Made by a program: the position numbers and the translations under genes
In this document: positions 17,781 to 26,214 of the stretch, piece after piece
Layout: each line of letters begins with the position of its first letter
Numbering within the stretch: position 1 is the stretch's first letter
The notes under the pieces: model-generated
The model's input: the letters and a program-made list of their open reading frames with translations, nothing else
What the model was told of the DNA's origin: nothing
Database searches by the model: none
Assembly: GCA_009784575.1 (NCBI GenBank)
Contig: WRBK01000002.1
Location: 92,484-156,483 of the forward strand
Reading direction: 5' to 3'
From: Defluviitaleaceae bacterium
Lineage (GTDB): Bacteria; Bacillota; Clostridia; Lachnospirales; WRAX01
DNA: 64,000 nt

Positions 17781-18311
17781 CTATTGTCCAACAATGCTAA
17801 AGCTACCACGAATAATGAACCAAGAATCCGCCGTAGCACGTACACCGCGCCCATCCTCACGAGGAACAATCAACAAATTGTTTGCAGGTATAGTTGCATC
17901 ATGAAAAATGTCATGGCCAGTCGTAGCATTAACTATGCCATCCTGCCCAGGTACATGGGCTGTAGCACTGCCACTGCGTCGTATTATCTCTGTTCCTTCG
18001 CCAGCCAGAATTATCTGTCCAGCATTAACATGCACAGGTGTAAAAGTCATGCCTGCACCAAAAAAGTTAGTGATATCAGCCAAAACCTCATTTACCACGG
18101 CTTCAGTGTTGATTTGCCCGCCTGCACCCTGTGCATTAATTATCTGCATAATCTCATTGATGCGCTCATTAAAATAATACATTGAAACAGCGGGATTTTC
18201 AAAACTGCCGCCAGGAGCAGGGGGGTTTGCATTAAGAAAGCTACCACCAAGCACCAAGCCGCCAGTAAAGAAGGCAAGCCCTAGCCCTAAAATATATAGT
18301 TTTTTCTTCAT
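17781..18311 (-). CDS. Hypothetical exported or membrane-anchored protein
   Basis: 176 residues that I cannot assign to a named family. An N-terminal hydrophobic segment (5-26) follows three lysines, so it is a signal peptide or anchor. The C-terminal half has a compact Gly-rich beta pattern: GQIILAGEGTEIIRRSG, GIVNATTGHDI, NNLLIVPREDGRG and a terminal RGSFSIVG. I recall similarly built uncharacterised proteins in other Clostridia, but this is from memory of pattern only. It is the first gene of the minus-strand envelope run, with its own promoter (18344-18372) and an AGGAGGATAGG ribosome site. Confidence 0.75.
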   Translation of the reverse strand: MKKKLYILGLGLAFFTGGLVLGGSFLNANPPAPGGSFENPAVSMYYFNERINEIMQIINAQGAGGQINTEAVVNEVLADITNFFGAGMTFTPVHVNAGQIILAGEGTEIIRRSGSATAHVPGQDGIVNATTGHDIFHDATIPANNLLIVPREDGRGVRATADSWFIIRGSFSIVGQ

Positions 18312-18343
18312 AAAATCCTATCCTCCTAAGAATATACCAACCC

Positions 18344-18372
18344 ATTATACCAGACTTTTCGCTAAAAAACAA
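18344..18372 (-). promoter_or_regulatory. Promoter of the envelope run
   Basis: TTGTTT (18367-18372) and TATAAT (18344-18349) on the minus strand, 17 bases apart, about 30 bases before the hypothetical gene's start. It diverges from the spoIIIA promoter. Confidence 0.6.
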
Positions 18373-18397
18373 TAAATGATACAAATATGAAATATAG

Positions 18398-18426
18398 TAA
18401 TATTTTTCCAATTATGCACATAAGCT
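18398..18426 (+). promoter_or_regulatory. Sigma-E-like promoter of spoIIIA
   Basis: TAATATT (18398-18404) matches the sigma-E -35 consensus, and CATAAGCT (18419-18426) matches six of eight positions of the -10 consensus, with the expected 14-base spacer. The start of spoIIIAA is 34 bases downstream. Sigma-E control of spoIIIA is known in Bacillus and Clostridium; here it is inferred from the match. Confidence 0.6.
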
Positions 18427-18459
18427 TGTTTACAGAAATATTTGCAAAGGATGAGTGCG

Positions 18460-19413
18460 ATGAAAATGTCTCATAGCATAAAATCGGTTTTGATAGAAAA
18501 TACAGCGGACGAGCTGCGCGAGGTTTTTTTGCGCACCGAATCTGCTGTTTTGGAGCGCGCCCGCGAAATACGCATCAGACAAGGTTTGCCCATATCTATA
18601 TGCAGCGAAAGCACAGGTGACTTTTTTCTCGGGCAAAGAGGGGACAGGCATAGGCGGGCAGAAAGTGCTTTCAAACCAACAGCGGCGCATATTGTAGCCA
18701 TGATGGCAAAACTTTCTAACCACTCACTATATGCTTATGATAATGAGATTAAAAATGGCTTTATAACAATAGCGGGGGGACACAGAATGGGTCTTGCTGG
18801 GCGCGTTACTGTTGAGCATGGCCGCATAAAGACCATCAAGCATATTAGTGGGCTGACCATAAGGGTGGCGCGGCAGATAATAGGTGCAGCGGATTCCATT
18901 TTTCCCGAGATAGTAAATGGCGGCATTCGTAGCACCATGATAGTATCTCCGCCAGGATGCGGCAAAACCACCATCTTGAGGGATGCGATACGTAGGCTCT
19001 CGCTAGCTGGCTACAATGTGGCCGTTGTGGATGAACGCAGCGAAATAGGGGGTTGCTACATGGGTGTAACACAAAATGACCTTGGTCCACGAACAGATGT
19101 ACTAGATGCCGCACCAAAAGCGGAAGGTATGATGCTAGCCCTACGTGCGCTATCGCCGCAGGTGGTAGCGGTGGACGAAATTGGCAGCATAGAGGACATT
19201 GTCGCTATAGAAAACATGGCAAGATGCGGTGTTGCTGTGATTTGCACCCTGCATGGCAAAGATATTGATGACCTAAAAAAACGACCTAATCTAGCTTCTG
19301 TTTTAGCGAATAGTATATTTGAACGATACATATTTCTGACAGATAAGCCAAAAATAGGCAAAATTTGTGGCATTTACAACGAAAAACTGGAGGGGATACC
19401 ACATGCTAATTAG
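18460..19413 (+). CDS. spoIIIAA: Stage III sporulation protein AA (ATPase)
   Basis: Secretion-type AAA ATPase that energises the SpoIIIA-SpoIIQ channel between mother cell and forespore. The Walker A block SPPGCGKTTIL lies near residues 162-172, the family signatures GHRMGLAGRV and DERSEIGGCYMG are present, and a Walker-B-like VVAVDEIGS follows. Several in-frame starts exist (TTG 18442, ATG 18451, 18460, 18466); AAAGG at 18445-18449 best fits the ATG at 18460. It is the first gene of the complete spoIIIA operon and overlaps spoIIIAB by 11 bases. Confidence 0.96.
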   Translation: MKMSHSIKSVLIENTADELREVFLRTESAVLERAREIRIRQGLPISICSESTGDFFLGQRGDRHRRAESAFKPTAAHIVAMMAKLSNHSLYAYDNEIKNGFITIAGGHRMGLAGRVTVEHGRIKTIKHISGLTIRVARQIIGAADSIFPEIVNGGIRSTMIVSPPGCGKTTILRDAIRRLSLAGYNVAVVDERSEIGGCYMGVTQNDLGPRTDVLDAAPKAEGMMLALRALSPQVVAVDEIGSIEDIVAIENMARCGVAVICTLHGKDIDDLKKRPNLASVLANSIFERYIFLTDKPKIGKICGIYNEKLEGIPHAN

Positions 19414-19918
19414 GATTTTGGGCGGTGTAATGATTTGTGCCGCATGTGGTCTTCTTGGGCTATATATGAGCCATCGCGGCGTAGCTCGCGCTAGACTGCT
19501 AGCAGAATTTAAGCAATCGCTAACTATGCTAAAATCCGAAATAGAATACGCCGCATACCCTATGCCGCAGGCCTTTAGTGACATAGCAAATGCAACAAGT
19601 GAGAATCTTGCCGCTTTTTACGATGAATTGTCACACAAACTGATAGAAAAAGAGATGAGTCTAGCTGATGCATGGGAAATTGGCTTGGCGAAATTTCAAA
19701 ACACCCAGCTTACAGCAGAAGATATGAGAACAATCGGTAACCTAGGCAGGTCACTTGGAAATATTGATGCCATAGCGCAAATACAAGCAATAGATTTAAC
19801 AATAAAATCCATAGATGAAATTTTGGCACGACTAGCAATGAAAAATGCAAAAGATGGGAAAATGTACAAGCAGCTGGGGTTACTAGGCGGCGCATTAATA
19901 GTAGTAGTGCTGATATAA
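19403..19918 (+). CDS. spoIIIAB: Stage III sporulation protein AB
   Basis: 171 residues; GspF-like mother-cell membrane protein with a hydrophobic helix near each end (about 3-23 and 154-170) and the conserved LLAEFKQSLTMLKSEIEYAA block. Needed for SpoIIIA channel assembly. GGAGGGG lies eight bases before the ATG at 19403, inside the end of spoIIIAA. Confidence 0.95.
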   Translation: MLIRILGGVMICAACGLLGLYMSHRGVARARLLAEFKQSLTMLKSEIEYAAYPMPQAFSDIANATSENLAAFYDELSHKLIEKEMSLADAWEIGLAKFQNTQLTAEDMRTIGNLGRSLGNIDAIAQIQAIDLTIKSIDEILARLAMKNAKDGKMYKQLGLLGGALIVVVLI

Positions 19919-19936
19919 CTACAAAGGAGGAAAATT

Positions 19937-20131
19937 ATGGATATAACAGTAGTATTCCAAATAGCCGCCGTCGGCATCTTGGTAGCGGTGTTAAACCAAG
20001 TTCTTAAAGGCGCAGGCAGAGACGACCAAGCCACCATAACCACGTTGGCAGGACTAATAGTGGTGCTTTTCTGGATAATAGGCTATATCAGCGACTTTTT
20101 CAGTGCGGTACAAAGTCTCTTCCAACTGTAG
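19937..20131 (+). CDS. spoIIIAC: Stage III sporulation protein AC
   Basis: 64 residues with two transmembrane helices, the standard size and pattern (VLNQVLKGAGRDDQA between helices). Small inner-membrane part of the SpoIIIA channel complex, in the conserved position between AB and AD. AAAGGAGG precedes the ATG. Confidence 0.95.
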   Translation: MDITVVFQIAAVGILVAVLNQVLKGAGRDDQATITTLAGLIVVLFWIIGYISDFFSAVQSLFQL

Positions 20132-20143
20132 GGTGGTGATAAT

Positions 20144-20536
20144 GTGACCACAACCATTTTCCAAATAGCTGCCATAGGCATAATGGGCATGATATTAGCC
20201 ATGACCCTAAAACGCGACACGCCAATTTTTGCCATATTAATAAGCCTGGCAGTAGCCCTACTAATCTTTCTACTAATCATACCGCAACTAGCGGGGCTTG
20301 TAGCTTTAGTAGACATCATAACAACATACCTATCACAAGGGCAAGAATACATACTCGTCGTTGTTAGAATCATAGGCATAGCCTATATAGCGGAATTTGC
20401 GGCACAAATATGCCATGATGCGGGTGAAGGTTCAATAGCGGGCAAGGTGGAACTGGCAGGCAAAGTGCTGATAATGGGGGTTGCCGCACCCGTTATTATT
20501 TCGCTGGTGGAGCAGGTGGTTTCGATAATACCATGA
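20144..20536 (+). CDS. spoIIIAD: Stage III sporulation protein AD
   Basis: 130 residues with about four membrane helices, homologous in its first part to SpoIIIAC (IFQIAAIGIMGMILAMTLK versus IFQIAAVGI in AC). GTG at 20144 is the start; GGTGGTG lies just upstream and no ATG is available. Component of the mother-cell side channel. Confidence 0.95.
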   Translation: MTTTIFQIAAIGIMGMILAMTLKRDTPIFAILISLAVALLIFLLIIPQLAGLVALVDIITTYLSQGQEYILVVVRIIGIAYIAEFAAQICHDAGEGSIAGKVELAGKVLIMGVAAPVIISLVEQVVSIIP

Positions 20537-20551
20537 TTATTACAAAAGAAG

Positions 20552-21616
20552 GTGATTCAAATAGAACCCCTATACGAACAAATCTACAACCTAAACCTCA
20601 GCGATATAGACATAACAATCGGACAAGCTCTTCCTGTCGAAGCCACCAACCTCACCGACATAGCCCTAGCCGCCCTACGCGGCGAAATCGACCTCTCCAT
20701 GGGCAATATCTTTAACTGGATTTTATCGGGCATTTTCACAGAGGTATCGGCACTTTTTCACCTCCTGCGTCAAATGCTGATAATAGCTATACTTTCTGCA
20801 TTTTTCAAAGCCATGACCACATCTTTCCAAAACAGCGGTATAAGCAAGCTAGGCTTTTACATATGCTATGTCCTTGTGGTCGTGCTGTTGTTTCAGACAT
20901 TTTCGGTAGCTATATACATAATGACATCAATGGTAAACAACATAGTCACACTCTTAATGGGCTCAACACCCATAATAATAGGTCTCGTGGCCAGCGGCGG
21001 CTATATAGCCAGCGCAGGAGCTTTCGCGCCCATATTGCTATTTGCCGCCTCTTTCCTCACGGTATTTATAGATATCCTAATAGTGCCAACGCTAATTTTT
21101 GCTGCTACAATCTCGCTTATTAGCTATCTTTCCGAAAAAGAATCGCTGGACAAGCTGTCGAAAATCATGCAAAAAGGCATAGCATTCGGGCTAAAAGGCA
21201 TAGCCCTTATATTTATGGCGGTGCTTGGTTTTCAGCGCATAGCAACACCGATAGTCAACACTTTAGCCATACGCGGTACGCGCACGGCGGTTTCTGCTGT
21301 GCCAGTCGTTGGACAAGCCCTCTCTGGCGCAATAGACACCGCATTATATTACTCTGCTGCCGCCCGTGGCGCGGCATCTTCGGCTCTTTTGATAGCTGTT
21401 GTCGCTATCAGCATTGTACCCATACTACAAGTGGCGGCATTTGTTGCGGTCTACAAGCTATCCGCGGCACTTTTAGCCCCTATATGCGATGAACGCATAA
21501 TCGAAGCAATAGATACAATGGGTGGTTATGCCGCATTGGTTCTAGGGGTATGTGTCCTAGCGGCTTTCCTGTTCATCTTTATTGTGCTGATAACATTGGC
21601 ATCATTTTCATTTTAG
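20552..21616 (+). CDS. spoIIIAE: Stage III sporulation protein AE
   Basis: 354 residues with about eight transmembrane helices; the IMTSMVNNIVTLLMGSTPIIIGLV and GFQRIATPIVNTLAIR regions are typical of SpoIIIAE, the large polytopic subunit of the SpoIIIA complex. Most family members have a cleaved signal; here no clear one is seen. The only standard start is GTG 20552, which lies inside the AAGGTGAT ribosome-site-like sequence, so the true initiation point is uncertain by a few codons. Confidence 0.94.
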   Translation: MIQIEPLYEQIYNLNLSDIDITIGQALPVEATNLTDIALAALRGEIDLSMGNIFNWILSGIFTEVSALFHLLRQMLIIAILSAFFKAMTTSFQNSGISKLGFYICYVLVVVLLFQTFSVAIYIMTSMVNNIVTLLMGSTPIIIGLVASGGYIASAGAFAPILLFAASFLTVFIDILIVPTLIFAATISLISYLSEKESLDKLSKIMQKGIAFGLKGIALIFMAVLGFQRIATPIVNTLAIRGTRTAVSAVPVVGQALSGAIDTALYYSAAARGAASSALLIAVVAISIVPILQVAAFVAVYKLSAALLAPICDERIIEAIDTMGGYAALVLGVCVLAAFLFIFIVLITLASFSF

Positions 21617-21633
21617 GGAGGGCGGGGCGGCAT

Positions 21634-22248
21634 ATGCAAATAATCTCTGAATATATCAGAAACCTTGCTGTCTTTCTTATTTTTTCGAGCTTCATAACAA
21701 TAATATCCCCAGGCAAAAAATACGAGCCATATATCAATATGGTGCTTGGCATAATCCTAATATTCATCGTAGTAACGCCTCTAGCAGGCATTATAACAGC
21801 ATTATCAGGCGGCACTGGCGACTTTTTTTCCGATGCCGTACTGCAACATGATAGAGCTGTGATGGCAAGACAAATAGAAGATGCAGGGCAATCACAAATA
21901 GATGCCATCCTAGAAAATTATACACAAGCACTAACAGAGCAGCTATCGCGCATAATCTCAAACCATAATTTCACCCTGCAACACGCAGAGTTTGATATAG
22001 ACATAGGTGAAGATTTCGGAGCGATACTATCCATGCGCATAACCATAAATGAAAACGATAGCGCAGGGACAAACCTAATCCGCATAGACCCCGTGCGCAT
22101 AACCCCCGCTATAAACGCACGCGGTGAGCCTACCATGTCAGAAATAGAAGAATCGCCGCGAATATTATCGCTTAAAAATGCAATCTCGGACTTCTATAAC
22201 CTGTCACAGGACAATATAATACTAGAGACTAGCCAGACTAGCTACTAA
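21634..22248 (+). CDS. spoIIIAF: Stage III sporulation protein AF
   Basis: 204 residues: two N-terminal transmembrane helices (about 8-25 and 33-55) and a soluble C-terminal domain exposed to the intermembrane space. The MQIISEYIRNLAVFLIFSS opening is typical of SpoIIIAF. The frame extends upstream into spoIIIAE, but GGGAGGGCGGGG before the ATG at 21634 sets the start. Confidence 0.93.
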   Translation: MQIISEYIRNLAVFLIFSSFITIISPGKKYEPYINMVLGIILIFIVVTPLAGIITALSGGTGDFFSDAVLQHDRAVMARQIEDAGQSQIDAILENYTQALTEQLSRIISNHNFTLQHAEFDIDIGEDFGAILSMRITINENDSAGTNLIRIDPVRITPAINARGEPTMSEIEESPRILSLKNAISDFYNLSQDNIILETSQTSY

Positions 22249-22261
22249 AGAATTGCTAATA

Positions 22262-22440
22262 AACTGTTTACTATCTATCTTCACACGATTTTTTTCGCTT
22301 AACGCTCTCATGATTTTTCAGAAAATCACTGAAAAATCACTACCGCTTATAACTTTTTTGATATCTGTAGCGCAAAGAGCGCACTACAAATATCAAAAAA
22401 TACGCTCAAAAATCGGTTCAGATTAGATGGTAAACGAGTT
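22262..22440. repeat. Imperfect palindromic element A in the spoIIIA operon
   Basis: The gap between spoIIIAF and spoIIIAG holds an element of about 180 bases. Its ends are degenerate inverted repeats (GTTTAC...ATCTA...CGATTTTT at 22266-22292; reverse complement at 22408-22435). Inside is a strong hairpin (22354-22400) with loop-proximal CGCAAAGAGCG. The same loop and a TACGCTC..AAAAATYGGTTCA arm occur in element B (38130-38231). The hairpin lacks a terminator-like tail and lies within the operon. Confidence 0.7.
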
Positions 22441-22459
22441 CTAATGAGGTGACAAAAGA

Positions 22460-23071
22460 ATGCTTAAATCCATAAAAGAACATTTTGAGAAAAAAGACAA
22501 AAAAGGCGTGCCAGCATTGATAATAATGCTAATATGCGGGGTTTTGCTGCTTATTGCCAGCCAAATCTTTGCTAATATGGACAATGCTCCAGAAATTAGT
22601 GTTAGCGAGCTACAGGGATGGGGAGAAAGTCCGCAGAACCAGGACCATATCGGCATGGATACAACTGAGGCTATTACATTATCAAGCTACCTAACCCAGC
22701 AGCTAGAAGAAATATTAAGCCTTGTAGCGGGTGCGGGTCAAGTACGCGTTATGCTAACCATGAGCAATAGCGTGAATATCTTTGCTCAAAACAAGCAAGA
22801 AAACATAGCCGCAACCATAGAAGATGATGGCGAAGGAGGGGTGCGCAATATACATACAACAAATGCCTCCACCACATATGTGATGGTAAGACGAGCAGAT
22901 GGCGGCGAAGCACCCCTAATGCTGCAAGAAATAAGCCCCTCAATAGAGGGCATTATCATAGTGGCACAAGGCGGCGGCGATGTAGCGGTACGTGATGCGC
23001 TAACAAGAGCTACTCAGGCCGCATTGGGCATAGCACCTCATAGGATTCAAGTTTTGGAAATGAAAAATTAA
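22460..23071 (+). CDS. spoIIIAG: Stage III sporulation protein AG
   Basis: 203 residues; one transmembrane helix (about 17-35) and a C-terminal ring-building domain that forms a large oligomeric ring in the intermembrane space. GAGQVRVMLTMSNSV and the C-terminal GGGDVAVRDALTRATQAALG block are family hallmarks. AGGTGACAAAAGA precedes the ATG. It is separated from spoIIIAF by the palindromic element A. Confidence 0.95.
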   Translation: MLKSIKEHFEKKDKKGVPALIIMLICGVLLLIASQIFANMDNAPEISVSELQGWGESPQNQDHIGMDTTEAITLSSYLTQQLEEILSLVAGAGQVRVMLTMSNSVNIFAQNKQENIAATIEDDGEGGVRNIHTTNASTTYVMVRRADGGEAPLMLQEISPSIEGIIIVAQGGGDVAVRDALTRATQAALGIAPHRIQVLEMKN

Positions 23072-23086
23072 GGGAGGAATATAATT

Positions 23087-23767
23087 ATGAACAATGGCAA
23101 CAGACCTACATTTAGCGTAAAGAGAAACCATGTCATCATATCAGCATTGGTGCTAATGATAGCCGTGGCGGGGTATCTTAACTTTATGGATAACACACGC
23201 GGCGATGTGGAGGGCAACTTTGCCCTAACGGGTTCGGATGAAATCTTGGGATTAATAATGGATGACACATTGGGTCAAGAGGTGGTTTTGGTAAACACCA
23301 CGCTAGATGAAGCAGGCAACCTAGACTTCACACATGACCCAACAATAGCATTTTCTGTAGCGGAAGGCAACCAAACAGAGCCAGGCACAGCTGTTTTTGT
23401 AAATAGTGCAAGCGACTCCTCATTCTTCATCCAAGCCAAGCTAAACCGCGAGCAAGCTCGCTCCAGCCAAATGTCTTCGCTAACAGAAATGATAAATAAT
23501 ACAAATATAGCACAAGACCAAAGAGCATCGACAGCTGAGCAGCTACTAGATATCCAAACACGCATAGAGCGCGAAACCGCCGCAGAGGTTCTAATAGAAG
23601 CCAAAGGTTTTTCGGAAGTATATGTGCGCATAGGTGATGCCTCCGTAGATGTGGTAGTAGACACCCCGCAACTAACTGACCAAGAAATAGCGCAGATAGA
23701 AGATGTAATACGTCGTAAGACTGGGTTTACGCTAGACCAGATATTTATAAGTCCATTGAGGCAATAA
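23087..23767 (+). CDS. spoIIIAH: Stage III sporulation protein AH
   Basis: 226 residues; one transmembrane helix (about 15-31) and a C-terminal YscJ/FliF-like ring domain which binds SpoIIQ across the septum. The FSVKRNHVIISALVLMIAVAG opening (shown in part) and AEVLIEAKGFSEVYVRIGD block are typical. GGGAGG lies ten bases before the ATG. Last gene of the spoIIIA operon; a terminator follows. No spoIIQ is in the window. Confidence 0.95.
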   Translation: MNNGNRPTFSVKRNHVIISALVLMIAVAGYLNFMDNTRGDVEGNFALTGSDEILGLIMDDTLGQEVVLVNTTLDEAGNLDFTHDPTIAFSVAEGNQTEPGTAVFVNSASDSSFFIQAKLNREQARSSQMSSLTEMINNTNIAQDQRASTAEQLLDIQTRIERETAAEVLIEAKGFSEVYVRIGDASVDVVVDTPQLTDQEIAQIEDVIRRKTGFTLDQIFISPLRQ

Positions 23768-23778
23768 AATAAATACAA

Positions 23779-23808
23779 AAGGCACATTCTGTATAGGATG
23801 TGCTTTTT
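23779..23808 (+). terminator. Terminator of the spoIIIA operon
   Basis: GCACAT (23782-23787) pairs with ATGTGC (23798-23803) and is followed by TTTTT. Confidence 0.75.
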
Positions 23809-23917
23809 GATATTCTTTCACATATGAAAATTGTTCGTGACCTTACTATTCCTTTTATGATATAATCATCTTATATATAACATCGCTTATATAACACTCA
23901 TGTTTGGAGATAATGAG

Positions 23918-24189
23918 ATGAACCCTCTCAATATCAATATGCTTTTGTGGCTCTTTTTGCTGGCTGTAGCGACTATGCAGATACTACCAAATGGAATATT
24001 CAGTTATAACTGGGCTGATTTTTTATTGCTTTTGGTCCAACAAATAGATTCAGAATATTGCTTTTATTTGGGTTTACAACTTTAGGTTATTTGTTCTGGC
24101 TGCTCGCGATTCAATGCTTGACTATAGAATATTACACAATTAACATCGGAGGCGAATTAAAATGCAAAACAAAAGAATGCAAGACCTAA
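23918..24189 (+). pseudogene. Small two-helix membrane protein, apparently frameshifted
   Basis: From ATG 23918 (GGAG eight bases upstream) the frame encodes about 55 residues with a hydrophobic helix (LLWLFLLAVATMQILP) and stops at 24085. In the -1 frame, starting near the FLLLLV codons around 24035, the reading stays open and hydrophobic (RILLLFGFTTLGYLFWLLAI) to TAA at 24187-24189, overlapping ligA by 28 bases. One base gained or lost would join both parts into a protein of about 90 residues. It could be a real pseudogene, a sequencing error in a T-rich run, or simply a 55-residue protein. A TATAAT lies at 23861. Family not recognised. Confidence 0.45.
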
Positions 24190-26123
24190 TAGACATGCTA
24201 ACCCGCGCAAACCACGCATACGAACAAGAAAATAACCAAATAATGACGGACTTTGAATACGACAAACTATACGACGAGCTTATGCAATTGGAATCGGCAA
24301 CAGGCGTGGTGTTAGAAAATTCCCCAACCCAACGCGTAGGACATGAGGTGGTCTCATCTCTAGCAAAAGTGCGCCATGACACCATTATGCTCTCGCTAGA
24401 TAAGACCAAAGATATACCAAAACTGGAGACCTTTCTACATGCAGATGGCAAGAACATGCAAGGTGTGCTTTCGTGGAAGCTGGACGGTCTTAGCCTTGTG
24501 CTAAAATACTCAGGTGGCAAATTGGCAGCGGCAACAACCCGCGGCAATGGCGAGATAGGGGAGGACGTAACCCACAATGCACGCTTTATCCGCAATGTAC
24601 CACAAAAAATCGAATACACAGGCGAGCTTACCCTGCGCGGTGAGGCTATCATTAGCTTTTCAGAATTTGCCCGCATCAACGAAAGTCTGGCAGATGACGG
24701 CAAATACAAAAACCCCCGCAACCTCTGTGCTGGCACTATGCGCCAGCTAGACACCCGCATAGCTGCTGCACGTAAAGTAGAATACTATCCATTTTCATTA
24801 GTGGCAGGCCCAGATTTTCAAAAAAAGTCAGATGGGCTGGACTTTCTGAAACAACAGGGATTTGCGGTTGCTGAATATAGACTGGTAGATGCTGAAAATG
24901 TAACAGAAGCCGTAGAGCATTTCAAAAGTATCGTGACCTCACAAGACTTTGCTACGGATGGCTTGGTTCTCACTTTTGACGACATAGTCTACAGCGAGAG
25001 TCTAGGCGCAACATCCAAATTCCCCCGTGATTCCATAGCTTTCAAATGGACAGATGAGCTAAAGCGCACACGCCTTTTAGATATCGAATGGTCTCCGTCT
25101 CGCACAGGGCTTATAAACCCAGTCGCTATCTTTGAGGCAGTGGAGATAGAAGGCACAACAGTAGAGCGCGCCAGCCTACACAATATCAGCATTTTGGAAG
25201 GGTTGCAACTAGGCATAGGCGACGAAATTTCCGTTTACAAAGCTAATATGATAATTCCTCAGATAGCGGAAAATTTTACGAAAAGTGGTGCGGCAACGCC
25301 GCCTGCGGCTTGCCCTGCTTGTAGCAACCAAACAGCCATAAAAGATGAAAATAACACCCGCACATTACATTGCACAAACTCCGCCTGTATAGCGAAATTG
25401 CTGCACACTATAACCCACTATGCCTCACGCAACGCGCTAAATATTGAAGGGTTTTCGCAACAAACTGTAGAAAAATTCATAGAACTCGGCTATCTAACAA
25501 GCTATGCTGATATTTACAAACTGGATACTCATGCCGATGAAATTAAGTCTCTAAAAGGGTTTGGCGAAAAATCTTACAACAAGCTAATTGATGCAATTGA
25601 AAAATCAAAAACACCGCATCTAGCCAATTTTATTTTTGCTCTGGGCATTGACAATGTGGGACTTTCAGGCGCAAAACTTCTATGCCGCAATTTTAACTAT
25701 AGCCTAAATGCTATACGCGCTGCTCAGGTCGAAGACTTTGTGGATATAGAGGGCTTTGGCGAAGTCATAGCGCAAAGCATTTACGATTATTTCTGCAATA
25801 ATAGCAATATTGCCATCCTAAATGCCGCTTTGCCACATCTCATATTCATCAAAGAAGAAGTTGTCACGGTAGATGAAAACTCCCCAATTTTCAGCAAAAC
25901 CTTCGTAATAACAGGCGACCTAACCCATCACAAAAACCGTAAAGAGCTGCAAAACCTAATAGAATCTCTTGGCGGCAAGGCCGCTGGTTCTGTGTCCGCT
26001 AAAACAAACTACCTAATAAACAATGATGCCACTTCAACCTCTGGCAAAAATAAAAAAGCCCAAGAACTGGGCGTAGCAATAATCACAGAAACAGACTTCA
26101 TAGCCCTCCTAGACGAAAAGTGA
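24162..26123 (+). CDS. ligA: NAD-dependent DNA ligase LigA
   Basis: Seals nicks in replication and repair using NAD+. Domains in order: Ia/adenylation domain with the AMP-accepting lysine in SWKLDGLS (K106), OB domain, a four-cysteine zinc finger (CPAC near 384, second CxxxxC pair 20 residues on), helix-hairpin-helix repeats (about 420-560, LKGFGEKSYNKL) and a C-terminal BRCT domain (about 575-653). Length 653 is normal. GGAGGCGAATTAAA precedes the ATG. It is often next to pcrA in Bacillota; here it stands alone after the small membrane ORF and ends with TGA. Confidence 0.97.
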   Translation: MQNKRMQDLIDMLTRANHAYEQENNQIMTDFEYDKLYDELMQLESATGVVLENSPTQRVGHEVVSSLAKVRHDTIMLSLDKTKDIPKLETFLHADGKNMQGVLSWKLDGLSLVLKYSGGKLAAATTRGNGEIGEDVTHNARFIRNVPQKIEYTGELTLRGEAIISFSEFARINESLADDGKYKNPRNLCAGTMRQLDTRIAAARKVEYYPFSLVAGPDFQKKSDGLDFLKQQGFAVAEYRLVDAENVTEAVEHFKSIVTSQDFATDGLVLTFDDIVYSESLGATSKFPRDSIAFKWTDELKRTRLLDIEWSPSRTGLINPVAIFEAVEIEGTTVERASLHNISILEGLQLGIGDEISVYKANMIIPQIAENFTKSGAATPPAACPACSNQTAIKDENNTRTLHCTNSACIAKLLHTITHYASRNALNIEGFSQQTVEKFIELGYLTSYADIYKLDTHADEIKSLKGFGEKSYNKLIDAIEKSKTPHLANFIFALGIDNVGLSGAKLLCRNFNYSLNAIRAAQVEDFVDIEGFGEVIAQSIYDYFCNNSNIAILNAALPHLIFIKEEVVTVDENSPIFSKTFVITGDLTHHKNRKELQNLIESLGGKAAGSVSAKTNYLINNDATSTSGKNKKAQELGVAIITETDFIALLDEK

Positions 26124-26214
26124 AACACCCGCTCCATATTCCCCTCCACGGAGGGGATGTTTGCGGTCGTTTTAGAGCGCGAACGGGGGTGGTCATGCCC
26201 CTAACTAGGCACCG
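26124..26214. repeat. GC-rich hairpin-rich spacer
   Basis: The convergent gap after ligA carries CCCCTC-CACG-GAGGGG (26149-26164) and a GGGGGTGGTCATGCCCC block. Its base composition is unlike its surroundings. No U-tract follows, so it is not a classical terminator. It resembles, from memory, short CCCCTCC..GGAGGGG repeats scattered in some clostridial genomes. Confidence 0.4.

Noticed and set aside
26124-26214. Intrinsic terminator for ligA
   Set aside because: The GC-rich hairpin has no U-tract on either side; it looks more like a scattered repeat.
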